Positions 7,699 to 14,607 of a stretch of 29,485 bases of DNA are shown in pieces (positions within the stretch are counted from its first letter, which is position 1; the number at the start of each line of letters is the position of its first letter). Source of the DNA: Candidatus Sumerlaeota bacterium (GTDB taxonomy: Bacteria > Sumerlaeota > Sumerlaeia > JADFCT01). Location of the stretch: contig JAPLSP010000047.1 in NCBI GenBank assembly GCA_026398575.1, positions 1 through 29,485 of the forward strand, given 5' to 3'. The position numbers and the translations under genes were made by a program. The notes beneath the pieces were generated by a model, which worked only from the letters and a program-made list of their open reading frames with translations, was not told the origin of the DNA and made no database searches.

Positions 7699-7733
7699 AA
7701 TGAGAAATGTAAAATGAGAAATGTAAAATGAAA
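7693..7733. repeat. 14-bp tandem repeat ATGTAAAATGAGAA
   Basis: Nearly three copies of ATGTAAAATGAGAA. The first copy supplies the last codon and the TAA stop of the ahbC-like gene. The same unit occurs in inverted orientation in the array at 7966-8062. Confidence 0.85.
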
Positions 7734-8072
7734 CTGCCAGAGCAAAGTGTAAGTGAAATTAGAGGTTGGAATTAGCCATTTTTCGAATTCTGGCGCCATA
7801 CTTATGCAGAATAATAGAAAGTAAAAGCGTTCTGTGCTTCATCATTCACTCATGGTAGTTTTCAAATCTTTTGTCGGTTTTGGCAATGCCGCTTTATGAT
7901 CAAGGGAAAGCTGAGCGCTTGAAAGAAACCTTGGGTGCGGAGAAGAAAATGCTCCTCTTTGCTCTTTCATTTTACATTTCTCATTTCTCATTTTACATTT
8001 TACATTAATCTTTTTCCGTTTTTCATTTTACAATTCTCATTTCTCATTTCTCATTTTACATTGATTCTTTTA
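7699..8072. other. Repeat-flanked intergenic region
   Basis: This 374-bp spacer is flanked by inverted arrays of the 14-bp repeat. The middle part has no intact gene. A stretch from 7886 reads MPLYDQGKAERLKETLGAEK then KMLLF, which looks like the C-terminal end of an alpha/beta-hydrolase-type protein, before it runs into the repeat; it is probably a gene remnant. The plus strand is also open into the downstream gene from 7935, but that extension is the translated repeat (FHFTFLISHFTF). Confidence 0.5.
7966..8062. repeat. Inverted AT-rich repeat array
   Basis: About 97 bp of TTCTCATTTTACAT-type units with variants (CATTTCTCATTTTACATT). It is the reverse complement of the unit at 7693-7733, so transcripts across both arrays could pair over about 40 bases. 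It ends 10 bases before the start of the next gene, leaving that gene without a recognisable ribosome binding site. Confidence 0.8.
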
Positions 8073-8525
8073 ATGAAGCAAATCTCTTACCGCATTCGTC
8101 CCAATGAGCGCCTCGTGGCGGGATTCGTTTACATTGCCGCCCTCCTGCCGCTGTGGGGCATTCTGGTGATCTGGGTGATCCGCGAGTTCAATCTCAGGCG
8201 CTGCCGGCATATCGTTTTTCACGCCACTCAGGCCGTCTGGCTTCAGGTGAGCTTCCTGACGGTGTTCATCCTTTTTGCCTTGATCCAGATGATCGTCACT
8301 CTGATCGCCCAAATGGGCGCCGAAACCGGCGGCGTATCGAATATCGTCACCTATGTGCAGCAAGCGCTCAATATTGCGATGATCGCATTGGCGGCGCTTT
8401 ATGCGCTGACGTGTCTGATCGCCACGTGGTTGATTCTCGACGGGCGTGCCGTAAGCCTGCCGGTATTGGGCCGGCGCATTCGCAGCCAGGAAAATGAAAT
8501 GAACCCAGCTCAAAAAGGCGTTTAG
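8073..8525 (+). CDS. DUF4870/Tic20-like membrane protein
   Basis: This 150-residue protein has about three hydrophobic segments. The segment LLPLWGILVIWVIR followed by CRHIVFHATQAVWLQ resembles the DUF4870/Tic20-like pattern (a WLxR/K loop, then FHxxQA). I start it at ATG 8073, where the family-like sequence begins; the longer open frame upstream is only translated repeat. No good ribosome binding site is visible because the repeat array runs up to position 8062. The next gene, RNase J, starts 5 bases after the stop, so the two are probably one transcript. The family call is moderate; the role is unknown. Confidence 0.72.
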   Translation: MKQISYRIRPNERLVAGFVYIAALLPLWGILVIWVIREFNLRRCRHIVFHATQAVWLQVSFLTVFILFALIQMIVTLIAQMGAETGGVSNIVTYVQQALNIAMIALAALYALTCLIATWLILDGRAVSLPVLGRRIRSQENEMNPAQKGV

Positions 8526-8530
8526 ACATC

Positions 8531-10291
8531 ATGGCCTCCTCCCGTCCTCCCTGGATTGAGTACCCGTCGTTCGGCGCCGGAAATTCGCGCTCCGAAAACG
8601 GCGGCAACGGATTCATGCCCGCCTCGCCGCCGCCCAAAGGCGTGGTGAGGATTATTCCCCTGGGCGGCCTCGGCGAAATCGGCCTGAACATGATCGTCTA
8701 TGAATGCGGCGAGGATATCGTTGTCGTGGATTGCGGACAGATGTTTCCCGAAGAAGAGATGCTGGGCGTGGATATGGTCGTGCCCGACGCCTCATACGTG
8801 TTCGAGCGCGCCGATCGCGTGCGCGGCATCCTGCTGACGCACGGACACGAGGACCACATCGGCGCCCTGCCGTATATCCTGCCGCTGCTCCCGGCGCCGG
8901 TGTATGGCGCGCCCTTCACGCTCGAACTGCTGCGCGAAAAACTCATTGAGCACCATCTCGACAAGACCACCGAATTCCGCCCCGTGAAATTTCGACAGCC
9001 GATCGCGCTGGGCGCCTTCGAATGCGTCTTCGCCCACGTGACGCACAGCATCGTCGGTAGCGCGGCGATCATTCTGAAAACACCCGCCGGAATCATCATC
9101 CATACCGGCGACTACAAGATTGATCCCTGCCCGCCGGACGGCGAGCCGTTCGATTTCTACACCTTCGGCCGCATGGGCGAGGAGGGCGTCCTGGCGCTGC
9201 TGGCCGACAGCACCAACGTCGAGATGAGCGGCTCGGCGCCATCCGAGAAATCCATCGAACCCGAACTGCATCGCATCTTCTCCGAGGCGCCGCGCGCCAT
9301 CGTCGCCGCCACGTTTTCCTCCTCGATTCACCGCCTCAAAACGTTGATCGAAATAGCTGCCGCCCATAAACGCAAAGTCTTCGCCACCGGCCTGAACCTC
9401 GAACGCAACCTGCGCATCGCCCGCTCGATGGGCTACATCAAAGCCCCGGAGCGACAGTTCGCCGATCTCAGTTCCTATGCCTCGTTCGATCCCGCGCGCG
9501 CGCTCGTGTTGACGACGGGGAGCCAGGGCGAGCCGCTCTCGGCGCTCTCGCGCATGTCGCACGGCTCGCACAAGCAGGTCAAACTCCTCGAAGGCGACAC
9601 CGTCATCCTCTCCTCGCGCATGATCCCCGGCAACGAGCGCTCGATCTATCGCGTCATCAACAGCCTGTCGCGCCGCGGCGTCCACGTCTTCTACGAACGC
9701 ATCGCCAACGTGCACGTCTCCGGCCACTGCTACAGCGGCGAAATGGCGCAGATGATCGAGATGGTCAATCCGCGCTACCTGATCCCGATCCACGGCGAAT
9801 CGCGCCACCTGAGGATGCATCGCGACCTCGGGCTCAAGATGGGACTCAAGCCCGAGAACATCAAGGTCATCGAAAACGGCGACGTGCTCGAACTCTCGCG
9901 CAAAGGCGCGGACGTGCGCGGGCGGCTCGCATTCAACCGCATCCTCGTGGACGGCAAGAGCGTCGGCGAGGTGGGCGAAGTCATTCTGCGCGACCGCATG
10001 CACCTTGGCCAGGACGGCATGATCGTGATCTTCATGGCGATAGACCATGCGACGGGAAAGATCGTCTCCGGCCCGGATATCGTCAGCCGAGGCTTCATCC
10101 ACATGGATCAAAGCGAAGTCCTGATCGAAAAAATCCGGCAGATCGTTTTGGAGACCTTCGAGGAATGCGACGCCGAAATCCGCGAAGATTCCTCCGAAAT
10201 CAAAGAAGAAATCCGCCGCGCCGTCCGCAGCTACCTCCGCAAAGAAATCGAACGCTTCCCCATGATCCTGCCGGTGGTGATGGAAATATAG
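8531..10291 (+). CDS. rnj: Ribonuclease J
   Basis: This 586-residue protein is an RNase J, a metallo-beta-lactamase/beta-CASP nuclease with 5'-3' exonuclease and endonuclease activity in RNA decay and maturation. Visible are IIPLGGLGEIGLN, the zinc motif THGHEDH (H104, H106, D108, H109), HTGDYKID, the beta-CASP block with LTTGSQGEPLSALSRM, the HVSGH motif and IPIHGE. The C-terminal domain ends in KEIERFPMILPVVME. About 37 extra residues precede the conserved core; an internal ATG at 8615 is an alternative start. It follows the small membrane protein by 5 bases. All catalytic motifs are intact, so it should be active. Confidence 0.95.
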   Translation: MASSRPPWIEYPSFGAGNSRSENGGNGFMPASPPPKGVVRIIPLGGLGEIGLNMIVYECGEDIVVVDCGQMFPEEEMLGVDMVVPDASYVFERADRVRGILLTHGHEDHIGALPYILPLLPAPVYGAPFTLELLREKLIEHHLDKTTEFRPVKFRQPIALGAFECVFAHVTHSIVGSAAIILKTPAGIIIHTGDYKIDPCPPDGEPFDFYTFGRMGEEGVLALLADSTNVEMSGSAPSEKSIEPELHRIFSEAPRAIVAATFSSSIHRLKTLIEIAAAHKRKVFATGLNLERNLRIARSMGYIKAPERQFADLSSYASFDPARALVLTTGSQGEPLSALSRMSHGSHKQVKLLEGDTVILSSRMIPGNERSIYRVINSLSRRGVHVFYERIANVHVSGHCYSGEMAQMIEMVNPRYLIPIHGESRHLRMHRDLGLKMGLKPENIKVIENGDVLELSRKGADVRGRLAFNRILVDGKSVGEVGEVILRDRMHLGQDGMIVIFMAIDHATGKIVSGPDIVSRGFIHMDQSEVLIEKIRQIVLETFEECDAEIREDSSEIKEEIRRAVRSYLRKEIERFPMILPVVMEI

Positions 10292-10312
10292 GTTTTCGGT
10301 TTTCAGTTTTCG
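10292..10312. repeat. 7-bp tandem repeat GTTTTCG
   Basis: Three copies of GTTTTC(G/A) start directly after the RNase J stop codon. It is another of the short tandem repeats scattered between genes in this window. Confidence 0.6.
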
Positions 10313-10333
10313 GTTCCGGAAATGGCTTGCGTT

Positions 10334-10387
10334 TGGAGTTCAACCTTCAGGTTGTGTCTGAGTCCCCGCTTCAGCGGGAATTCAAGC
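10334..10387. repeat. TTCA-loop double hairpin element, copy 1
   Basis: Two perfect hairpins with the same tetraloop lie 10 bases apart: CAACC-TTCA-GGTTG (10341-10354) and CCCGC-TTCA-GCGGG (10365-10378). The linker TGTCTGAGTC and much of the flanks recur at 11144-11199. It lies between RNase J and the first pseudopilin-like gene. Confidence 0.8.
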
Positions 10388-10437
10388 AAACACGGCCTAA
10401 AACAGACTGAAACCGATTAGCACACCAATAAAAATCC

Positions 10438-11031
10438 ATGTCTGAAGATCCCTCAAAAGAATCCGGAAAGCCCTTCTCGACTACCACCAGAATCATGCTA
10501 GGACTGGTGTTGCTTACAGTTGTCTTTCTCGTCATCTCACTGAATTTTGACTCTCCTTCCACACGCTCTCCCGTCAGCCGTGTGCTGGGCGATTTGCGTA
10601 TGCTCTGCACAGCCCTGGAAGCCTATCAGCTAGACAACCATGCCTATCCGCCCCACGCCACCGGCGCCCAAGGCATAAACAGACATCTGCCGCCAACTCA
10701 CCCCGCCTACGCCCAACCCACATTCCGCGCAACCGCACCTCCGAATTCTCCCGCAACCGCGCTGACAACGCCTGTTGCTTACATCACAGCGATCCCTCGC
10801 ATCCCGAGCATTTTCCAGGAAAGCGGCAAAGTAAATTACAGCTATTATACAACAGGCACAGCGTATATCGTTTACTGTCCCGGCTACGATCAACGTTACG
10901 ACATTGATCCCTTCAACGATTTCACTCCCGACACTCAGTCCACTTCCCCATTGCTGATCCTGAAAATCTATGATCCCAGCAATGGCACAAAAAGCCTCGG
11001 CGACATCTGGCGCACAAATCTCCCGGGCTAA
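10438..11031 (+). CDS. Pseudopilin-derived membrane-anchored protein, paralogue 1
   Basis: This 197-residue protein has a short cytoplasmic N-terminus, one membrane anchor (IMLGLVLLTVVFLVISL) and a periplasmic domain with LRMLCTALEAYQLDNHAYPP, YCPGYDQRYDIDPFNDF and a GDIWRTN end. The ALEAY-x-D-N-x-AYPP core and the G-DIWRTN end match GspG/PulG-like pseudopilins, but the prepilin leader (a basic stretch, then G/FTLIE) is missing, so it cannot be processed by the usual prepilin peptidase. It is one of three tandem paralogues. No clear ribosome binding site precedes the ATG. A scaffold or surface role is possible; function is unknown. Confidence 0.8.
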   Translation: MSEDPSKESGKPFSTTTRIMLGLVLLTVVFLVISLNFDSPSTRSPVSRVLGDLRMLCTALEAYQLDNHAYPPHATGAQGINRHLPPTHPAYAQPTFRATAPPNSPATALTTPVAYITAIPRIPSIFQESGKVNYSYYTTGTAYIVYCPGYDQRYDIDPFNDFTPDTQSTSPLLILKIYDPSNGTKSLGDIWRTNLPG

Positions 11032-11038
11032 TCTGCCA

Positions 11039-11067
11039 TTGACCATCGCCGAGCGTAACAGTAATCT
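11039..11067 (+). promoter_or_regulatory. Candidate sigma70 promoter, module copy 1
   Basis: TTGACC (11039-11044), 17-bp spacer, TAATCT (11062-11067). It starts 8 bases after the stop of pseudopilin paralogue 1. The surrounding 65 bases, beginning AATCTGCCATTGACCATCGC, recur upstream of the PQQ-repeat gene. Confidence 0.6.
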
Positions 11068-11118
11068 GTCCCTGTTATGCTGGTAGAGTTCATCCGCCTC
11101 CGGGAAAAGCATGCGTTA

Positions 11119-11199
11119 GTAGTTCCACGTTCAGGTGGCGCTTGTAGTTCCACCTTCAGGCTGTGTCTGAGTCCCCGCTTCAGCGGGAGTTCGAACTAC
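11119..11199. repeat. TTCA-loop hairpin element, copy 2 (cloverleaf-like)
   Basis: An outer stem GTAGTTC (11144-11150) with GAACTAC (11193-11199) encloses CCACC-TTCA-GG (imperfect, 11150-11160) and the perfect CCCGC-TTCA-GCGGG (11174-11187). A further GTAGTTC with CCACG-TTCA-GGTGG (11119-11138) precedes it. The shape is that of a mobile palindromic repeat or a structured RNA. It shares its core with the element at 10334-10387. Confidence 0.8.
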
Positions 11200-11236
11200 C
11201 ATGGACAAACCCTGACGAACACATGAGCGAACGCCC

Positions 11237-11887
11237 ATGCCAAAAGACTCCGCCTCAAAACCAAAAACGCCTCGCCAAATCGCCGTCACAGTCGCGACTT
11301 GGTTGGCGATAATCGCAGCAATCTTTCTCATCGTGCTTTGGACAATTATAACCGACGGTAACCCACGCCCTCCCGCCAACCGCGCCAAGTCAGACATGCG
11401 CGTCCTCAGCATTGCTTTGGAAGCTTATTATCTGGACTGCAACGCATACCCACCCTACGCCATCGGAAGCCAAGGCATAAACAGGCATCTGAAGCCAATT
11501 CATCCCTCCTACAGTCAACCTACATTCCGCGCAATTGAGTCTCCGGATTACTCCGCAAGCGCATCTCCAGAATCCCCAGCAACTGCATTGTCGAAACGCC
11601 ACGCGACTATATTGACGACACCCCTTGCCTATCTCACCACAATTCCTTGCATCCCATTTCGCATAGAGAAATCAGGGCAAATCTATTTCAGTTACTACAC
11701 AACCGGTTCGGCATACATCCTTTATTGCCCCGGGTACGATCAACGCTACGACATTGATCCCATCAAAGACTTCACCGCCGACACACTGCCAACCTCCCCC
11801 TCGCTCGTCCTGAAAACTTACGACCCCACCAACGGCCTGAAAAGCGCAGGCGATATCTGGCGCACGAATCGTGGAGCGCCAAGGTAA
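11237..11887 (+). CDS. Pseudopilin-derived membrane-anchored protein, paralogue 2
   Basis: This 216-residue paralogue of the gene at 10438 has an N-terminal anchor (VATWLAIIAAIFLIVLW), then SDMRVLSIALEAYYLDCNAYPP, QGINRHLKPIHPSYSQPTFRA, YYTTGSAYILYCPGYDQRYD and GDIWRTNRGAPR. It carries about 20 extra residues in the central Ser/Ala/Pro-rich loop relative to paralogue 1. As in its siblings there is no prepilin leader peptide. It follows a promoter (11039-11067) and the cloverleaf-like repeat. No obvious ribosome binding site is seen before the ATG. It is the most complete member of the set, so a good reference for the others. Confidence 0.8.
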   Translation: MPKDSASKPKTPRQIAVTVATWLAIIAAIFLIVLWTIITDGNPRPPANRAKSDMRVLSIALEAYYLDCNAYPPYAIGSQGINRHLKPIHPSYSQPTFRAIESPDYSASASPESPATALSKRHATILTTPLAYLTTIPCIPFRIEKSGQIYFSYYTTGSAYILYCPGYDQRYDIDPIKDFTADTLPTSPSLVLKTYDPTNGLKSAGDIWRTNRGAPR

Positions 11888-11911
11888 TTTATCACGAATC
11901 AGAAGTCAACC

Positions 11912-12436
11912 ATGCCCGACTACAGACACATAGGCAAGTTCATCGGATGCTGTGTTGGATGCGTTTGTGCCTTCGCGCTATTTGCCGTCATAATCATTCC
12001 CAATTTTCTCGAGCAATATGCTACTCCTCGTCTATTTTTGGTGAAGAGGGATATGCGCTCGCTCGCTACAGCTTTGGAGGCTTACTACATTGACAACAAC
12101 GCCTACCCCCCATGGTCCACAGGCGAAAAAGGCGAAAACGGATCGCTCAAGCCTTCTCATGAATCCTATCATATGCCCACCTTCCGTACGTACGATGGCG
12201 AAAACGACAAGTATGCATCCCTTTCCACACCCATTTCCTATATCACAAGCTTCCCGCGCGATCCCCTGACTCCCGGCGGCAAAAGCCACGCGAGTTACGT
12301 CTATTATACCGGCGCCCTTTTGCATACAACGGCTACGGCATGGATTCTCATCAGCGCCGGTCCAGACAGGTATTATGATATCAACCCCTTCGAGGATTTT
12401 TTTCCCGATACACTGCCCACCTCCCCAGCGCTTTGA
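11912..12436 (+). CDS. Pseudopilin-derived protein, paralogue 3, C-terminally truncated
   Basis: This 174-residue protein keeps the pseudopilin-like junction IIIPNFLEQYATPR, KRDMRSLATALEAYYIDNNAYPP and GPDRYYDINPFEDFFPDTLPTS. The anchor contains several cysteines (GCCVGCVC) and no leader cleavage motif. It ends early at TSPAL. After the TGA stop the same frame reads LRTNRSGAL and stops, which matches the WRTNRGAP end of paralogue 2, so about 14-17 codons are missing and a nonsense codon sits at the junction. The truncated protein may still fold, since the lost part is the extreme C-terminus. It lies 24 bases after paralogue 2. Confidence 0.78.
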   Translation: MPDYRHIGKFIGCCVGCVCAFALFAVIIIPNFLEQYATPRLFLVKRDMRSLATALEAYYIDNNAYPPWSTGEKGENGSLKPSHESYHMPTFRTYDGENDKYASLSTPISYITSFPRDPLTPGGKSHASYVYYTGALLHTTATAWILISAGPDRYYDINPFEDFFPDTLPTSPAL

Positions 12437-12497
12437 CTTCGCACAAACCGCAGCGGCGCCCTATGATCATCTCATGGTATCTCATGGTAATCTGCCA

Positions 12498-12526
12498 TTG
12501 ACCATCGCCCGGCGAAATGGTACTCT
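12498..12526 (+). promoter_or_regulatory. Candidate sigma70 promoter of the PQQ-repeat gene, module copy 2
   Basis: TTGACC (12498-12503), 17-bp spacer, TACTCT (12521-12526), 66 bases upstream of the PQQ-repeat start. The region is a diverged copy of 11030-11095, sharing AATCTGCCATTGACCATCGC. Just before it, ATCTCATGGT is repeated twice (about 12469-12488). Confidence 0.6.
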
Positions 12527-12592
12527 GTTGTTGTTGTGCTTGAGGGGTTTATCGGGGAGGATGAAATCAAATTCATTACTAAAGGAGATGCT

Positions 12593-13825
12593 ATGAGTAC
12601 CGTACAACGAACCATCGGCGTGGTCGTAGTCGGCGCGATCTTGGGATGGGCTTGCGCCGCCTACGCTCAGGACTCGCCTCAGTGGCGAGGCGTCAATCGG
12701 GATGGAAAAGTTTCCGGATTCAAGGCGCCCGCAGAATGGCCGAAGGCGCTGACGCAGAAGTGGAAGGTGGCAGTAGGCGCCGGCGATGCGACGCCCGCGC
12801 TCGTGGGAGACAAGCTTTACGCCTTCGGGCGGGTGGGCGAGGACGAAGTCTTGCAATGCCTCGAAGCGGCTACCGGCAAAGAAGTGTGGAAAGACAAATA
12901 CGCCGCGCAAACCGTCAGCGGACCGTCCGCCGCAATACACTCAGGCCCTCGCAGCTCACCCGCAGTAGCGGAGGGCAAGGCTGTTGCGATCGGCGTAGGC
13001 GGAATCCTTACATGCTGGGACGCCGCCAGCGGCAAACGCCTCTGGCAAAAAGATCCGTTCCCCAAAGTCGTGCCGCAATTCTATACGGGCATGTCGCCGA
13101 TGATCCTGGATGGAATGGCCATCGCGCATCTGGGCGGCAAGGGCAATGGCGCCCTCATCGCCTACGCCCTGGCCACGGGCGACGAGAAATGGAAATGGGA
13201 AGGCGAAGCGCCGGAATATTGCTCACCCGTGCTGTTGACGGCGGATGGGGTCAAGCAACTCGTGACGCTGGCGGAAAAGAGCGTCGTCGGGATTGGCGCG
13301 GCGGACGGCAAGCTGCTGTGGCAGATTCCGTTCATGCCCTCGATGCGGAACTACAATAGCTCCACGCCGATCGTGGATGGCTCAACCGTCATCTTCACCG
13401 GCGGCTCGCGCGGTACCAAAGCAGTGAAGATCGAAAAGAAAGGCGACGCTTTCGCCGCGACAGAGGTGTGGAGCAACGGCCAGCTCGGCTCGGTTTTCAG
13501 CTCACTGGTGCTCAAAGATGGCATGCTCTATGGCATATCGGGACAAGGTATGCTCTTCTGCATGGACGCCAAGACCGGCAAAGAAGCATGGAGCGACAAG
13601 AACCCGTTTGAGAAAGGCTTTGGAAGCGTGCTCGACGCCGGATCGGTGATGCTCGCCATGGGAACCAAGGGTGAACTCGTCGTCTTCAAGGCCAACGGCA
13701 AGGCCTACGAGGAAGTGGCCCGCATCAAAGCCGCCGACTCGTCATGCTACGCCCAACCGGTGGTCGCAGGAGACCGGATCTATGTCAAAGACAAAGACTC
13801 CGTGATCGCGTGGGCGCTGCAATAA
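12593..13825 (+). CDS. PQQ-like beta-propeller exported protein
   Basis: This 410-residue protein has a signal peptide (MSTVQRTIGVVVVGAILGW, cleavage near AYAQD) followed by PQWRGVNRDG, the usual opening of planctomycete-type PQQ-binding-like repeat proteins, and several blades of the form AATGKEVWKD, AASGKRLWQKD, AADGKLLWQ and AKTGKEAWSDK. Such propellers are exported; some bind PQQ, others (as in BamB) act as scaffolds. I see no catalytic residues that would make it a dehydrogenase. The start at 12593 is fixed by AAAGGAG 5 bases upstream, and the promoter at 12498-12526 gives it its own transcript. Confidence 0.87.
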   Translation: MSTVQRTIGVVVVGAILGWACAAYAQDSPQWRGVNRDGKVSGFKAPAEWPKALTQKWKVAVGAGDATPALVGDKLYAFGRVGEDEVLQCLEAATGKEVWKDKYAAQTVSGPSAAIHSGPRSSPAVAEGKAVAIGVGGILTCWDAASGKRLWQKDPFPKVVPQFYTGMSPMILDGMAIAHLGGKGNGALIAYALATGDEKWKWEGEAPEYCSPVLLTADGVKQLVTLAEKSVVGIGAADGKLLWQIPFMPSMRNYNSSTPIVDGSTVIFTGGSRGTKAVKIEKKGDAFAATEVWSNGQLGSVFSSLVLKDGMLYGISGQGMLFCMDAKTGKEAWSDKNPFEKGFGSVLDAGSVMLAMGTKGELVVFKANGKAYEEVARIKAADSSCYAQPVVAGDRIYVKDKDSVIAWALQ

Positions 13826-13902
13826 GGCTGATGAGATTCAGTTGTCCCCAGCTCATGATCGAAACAGGAAGACAAAGCCTGACTGAGAGGGGGAGGGTTT
13901 TC

Positions 13903-14415
13903 ATGATTTCCTTCGTGAAATATTGGCGTTTATGGAGCGTGAGCTTCTCGTTCGGATTCTTTGCCATCTGCGGCGGTTGCGGGAAAATGGGAATCGAAAC
14001 ATTTCCGTCTTCGTGGAGAGAGAGCCGGGAGAAGGGCGGTTTTGTATTCAGCCGTTGGAAAGAAGGGCTGGCCATCATGGTATGCTACGATGTCGTGGTT
14101 CGGAAGCAGGAATCCGGACAGATCGCGTCTCTGTATGCGACACGCAAGCATATTTGGAAGATAAATGGCAACGGCCAGGAGTTCGGCTGGCAGGTGCAAA
14201 CCAGGGACGGCCAGACTGCGAAGTTCACGCTCGACGGCAGGGATTACGATCTAGCCAAAGGCGCGCTTTTCCTCGTGAAGACCGAATCCGGCAGAACGCA
14301 AGTTCAGCAATTGAACCATGACCTGTCCGGGGCGCGGCCCACTTCGGACAGTTTGAATGTCTTCATCGAGAAGGACCCGGATGTGCTCAAATTCCTTGGC
14401 GCCAGGCGGCGATGA
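13903..14415 (+). CDS. Putative lipoprotein, paralogue A
   Basis: This 170-residue protein begins MISFVKYWRLWSVSFSFGFF and then AICGGCGKMG, a probable lipoprotein signal with the second cysteine lipidated. The mature part contains FSRWKEGLAIMVCYDVV, EFGWQVQTRDGQTAKFTLDG and DLAKGALFLVKTESG. I do not recognise a family. The start is fixed by a GGGAGGG site. The gene at 14608 is a close paralogue, so this is a tandem duplication separated by about 190 bases that carry a relic of another gene. Confidence 0.75.
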   Translation: MISFVKYWRLWSVSFSFGFFAICGGCGKMGIETFPSSWRESREKGGFVFSRWKEGLAIMVCYDVVVRKQESGQIASLYATRKHIWKINGNGQEFGWQVQTRDGQTAKFTLDGRDYDLAKGALFLVKTESGRTQVQQLNHDLSGARPTSDSLNVFIEKDPDVLKFLGARRR

Positions 14416-14440
14416 AGGATTTCTCATCTGATCATGTGAC

Positions 14441-14515
14441 TTATCTGGCGCCCTTGCATTCCGGATAACCGGCGCAGCTCCAGAATTACGATCCGGCGCC
14501 GGATGCCGGACCACG
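14441..14515 (-). pseudogene. Relic of a topoisomerase-type zinc-ribbon gene
   Basis: Read on the minus strand, this stretch gives FWSCAGYPECKGAR and stop, preceded by a TAA where the intact gene at 15926-16096 has the Gln codon of GWQFWGCLGYPECK. At the DNA level TTGCATTCCGG, CAGAATT and ATCCGGCGC are shared with that gene in the same order. Only the last 20 or so codons survive, with a nonsense codon. It lies between two paralogous lipoprotein genes. Confidence 0.65.
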
Positions 14516-14607
14516 CTAATGGCCCCGGCTTAATAGCGTGTTCGGCGTTCTGCGCCTACCCGCCAAACAACACCGAAGGACCACTATATGAAGGGAGGAA
14601 TATTTTC

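Noticed and set aside
7935..8072. 46-codon N-terminal extension of the DUF4870-like protein
   Set aside because: It is a translation of the AT-rich repeat (FTFLISHFTF) and not conserved protein sequence.
8792..10111. Long minus-strand open frame opposite RNase J
   Set aside because: It is the antisense shadow of a GC-rich real gene with all RNase J motifs on the plus strand; its own translation is His/Asp/Arg-biased with no motif.
10334..11199. CRISPR repeats or tRNA-like gene
   Set aside because: Only two irregular copies about 800 bp apart with no spacers; the cloverleaf shape lacks tRNA consensus loops and anticodon arm.
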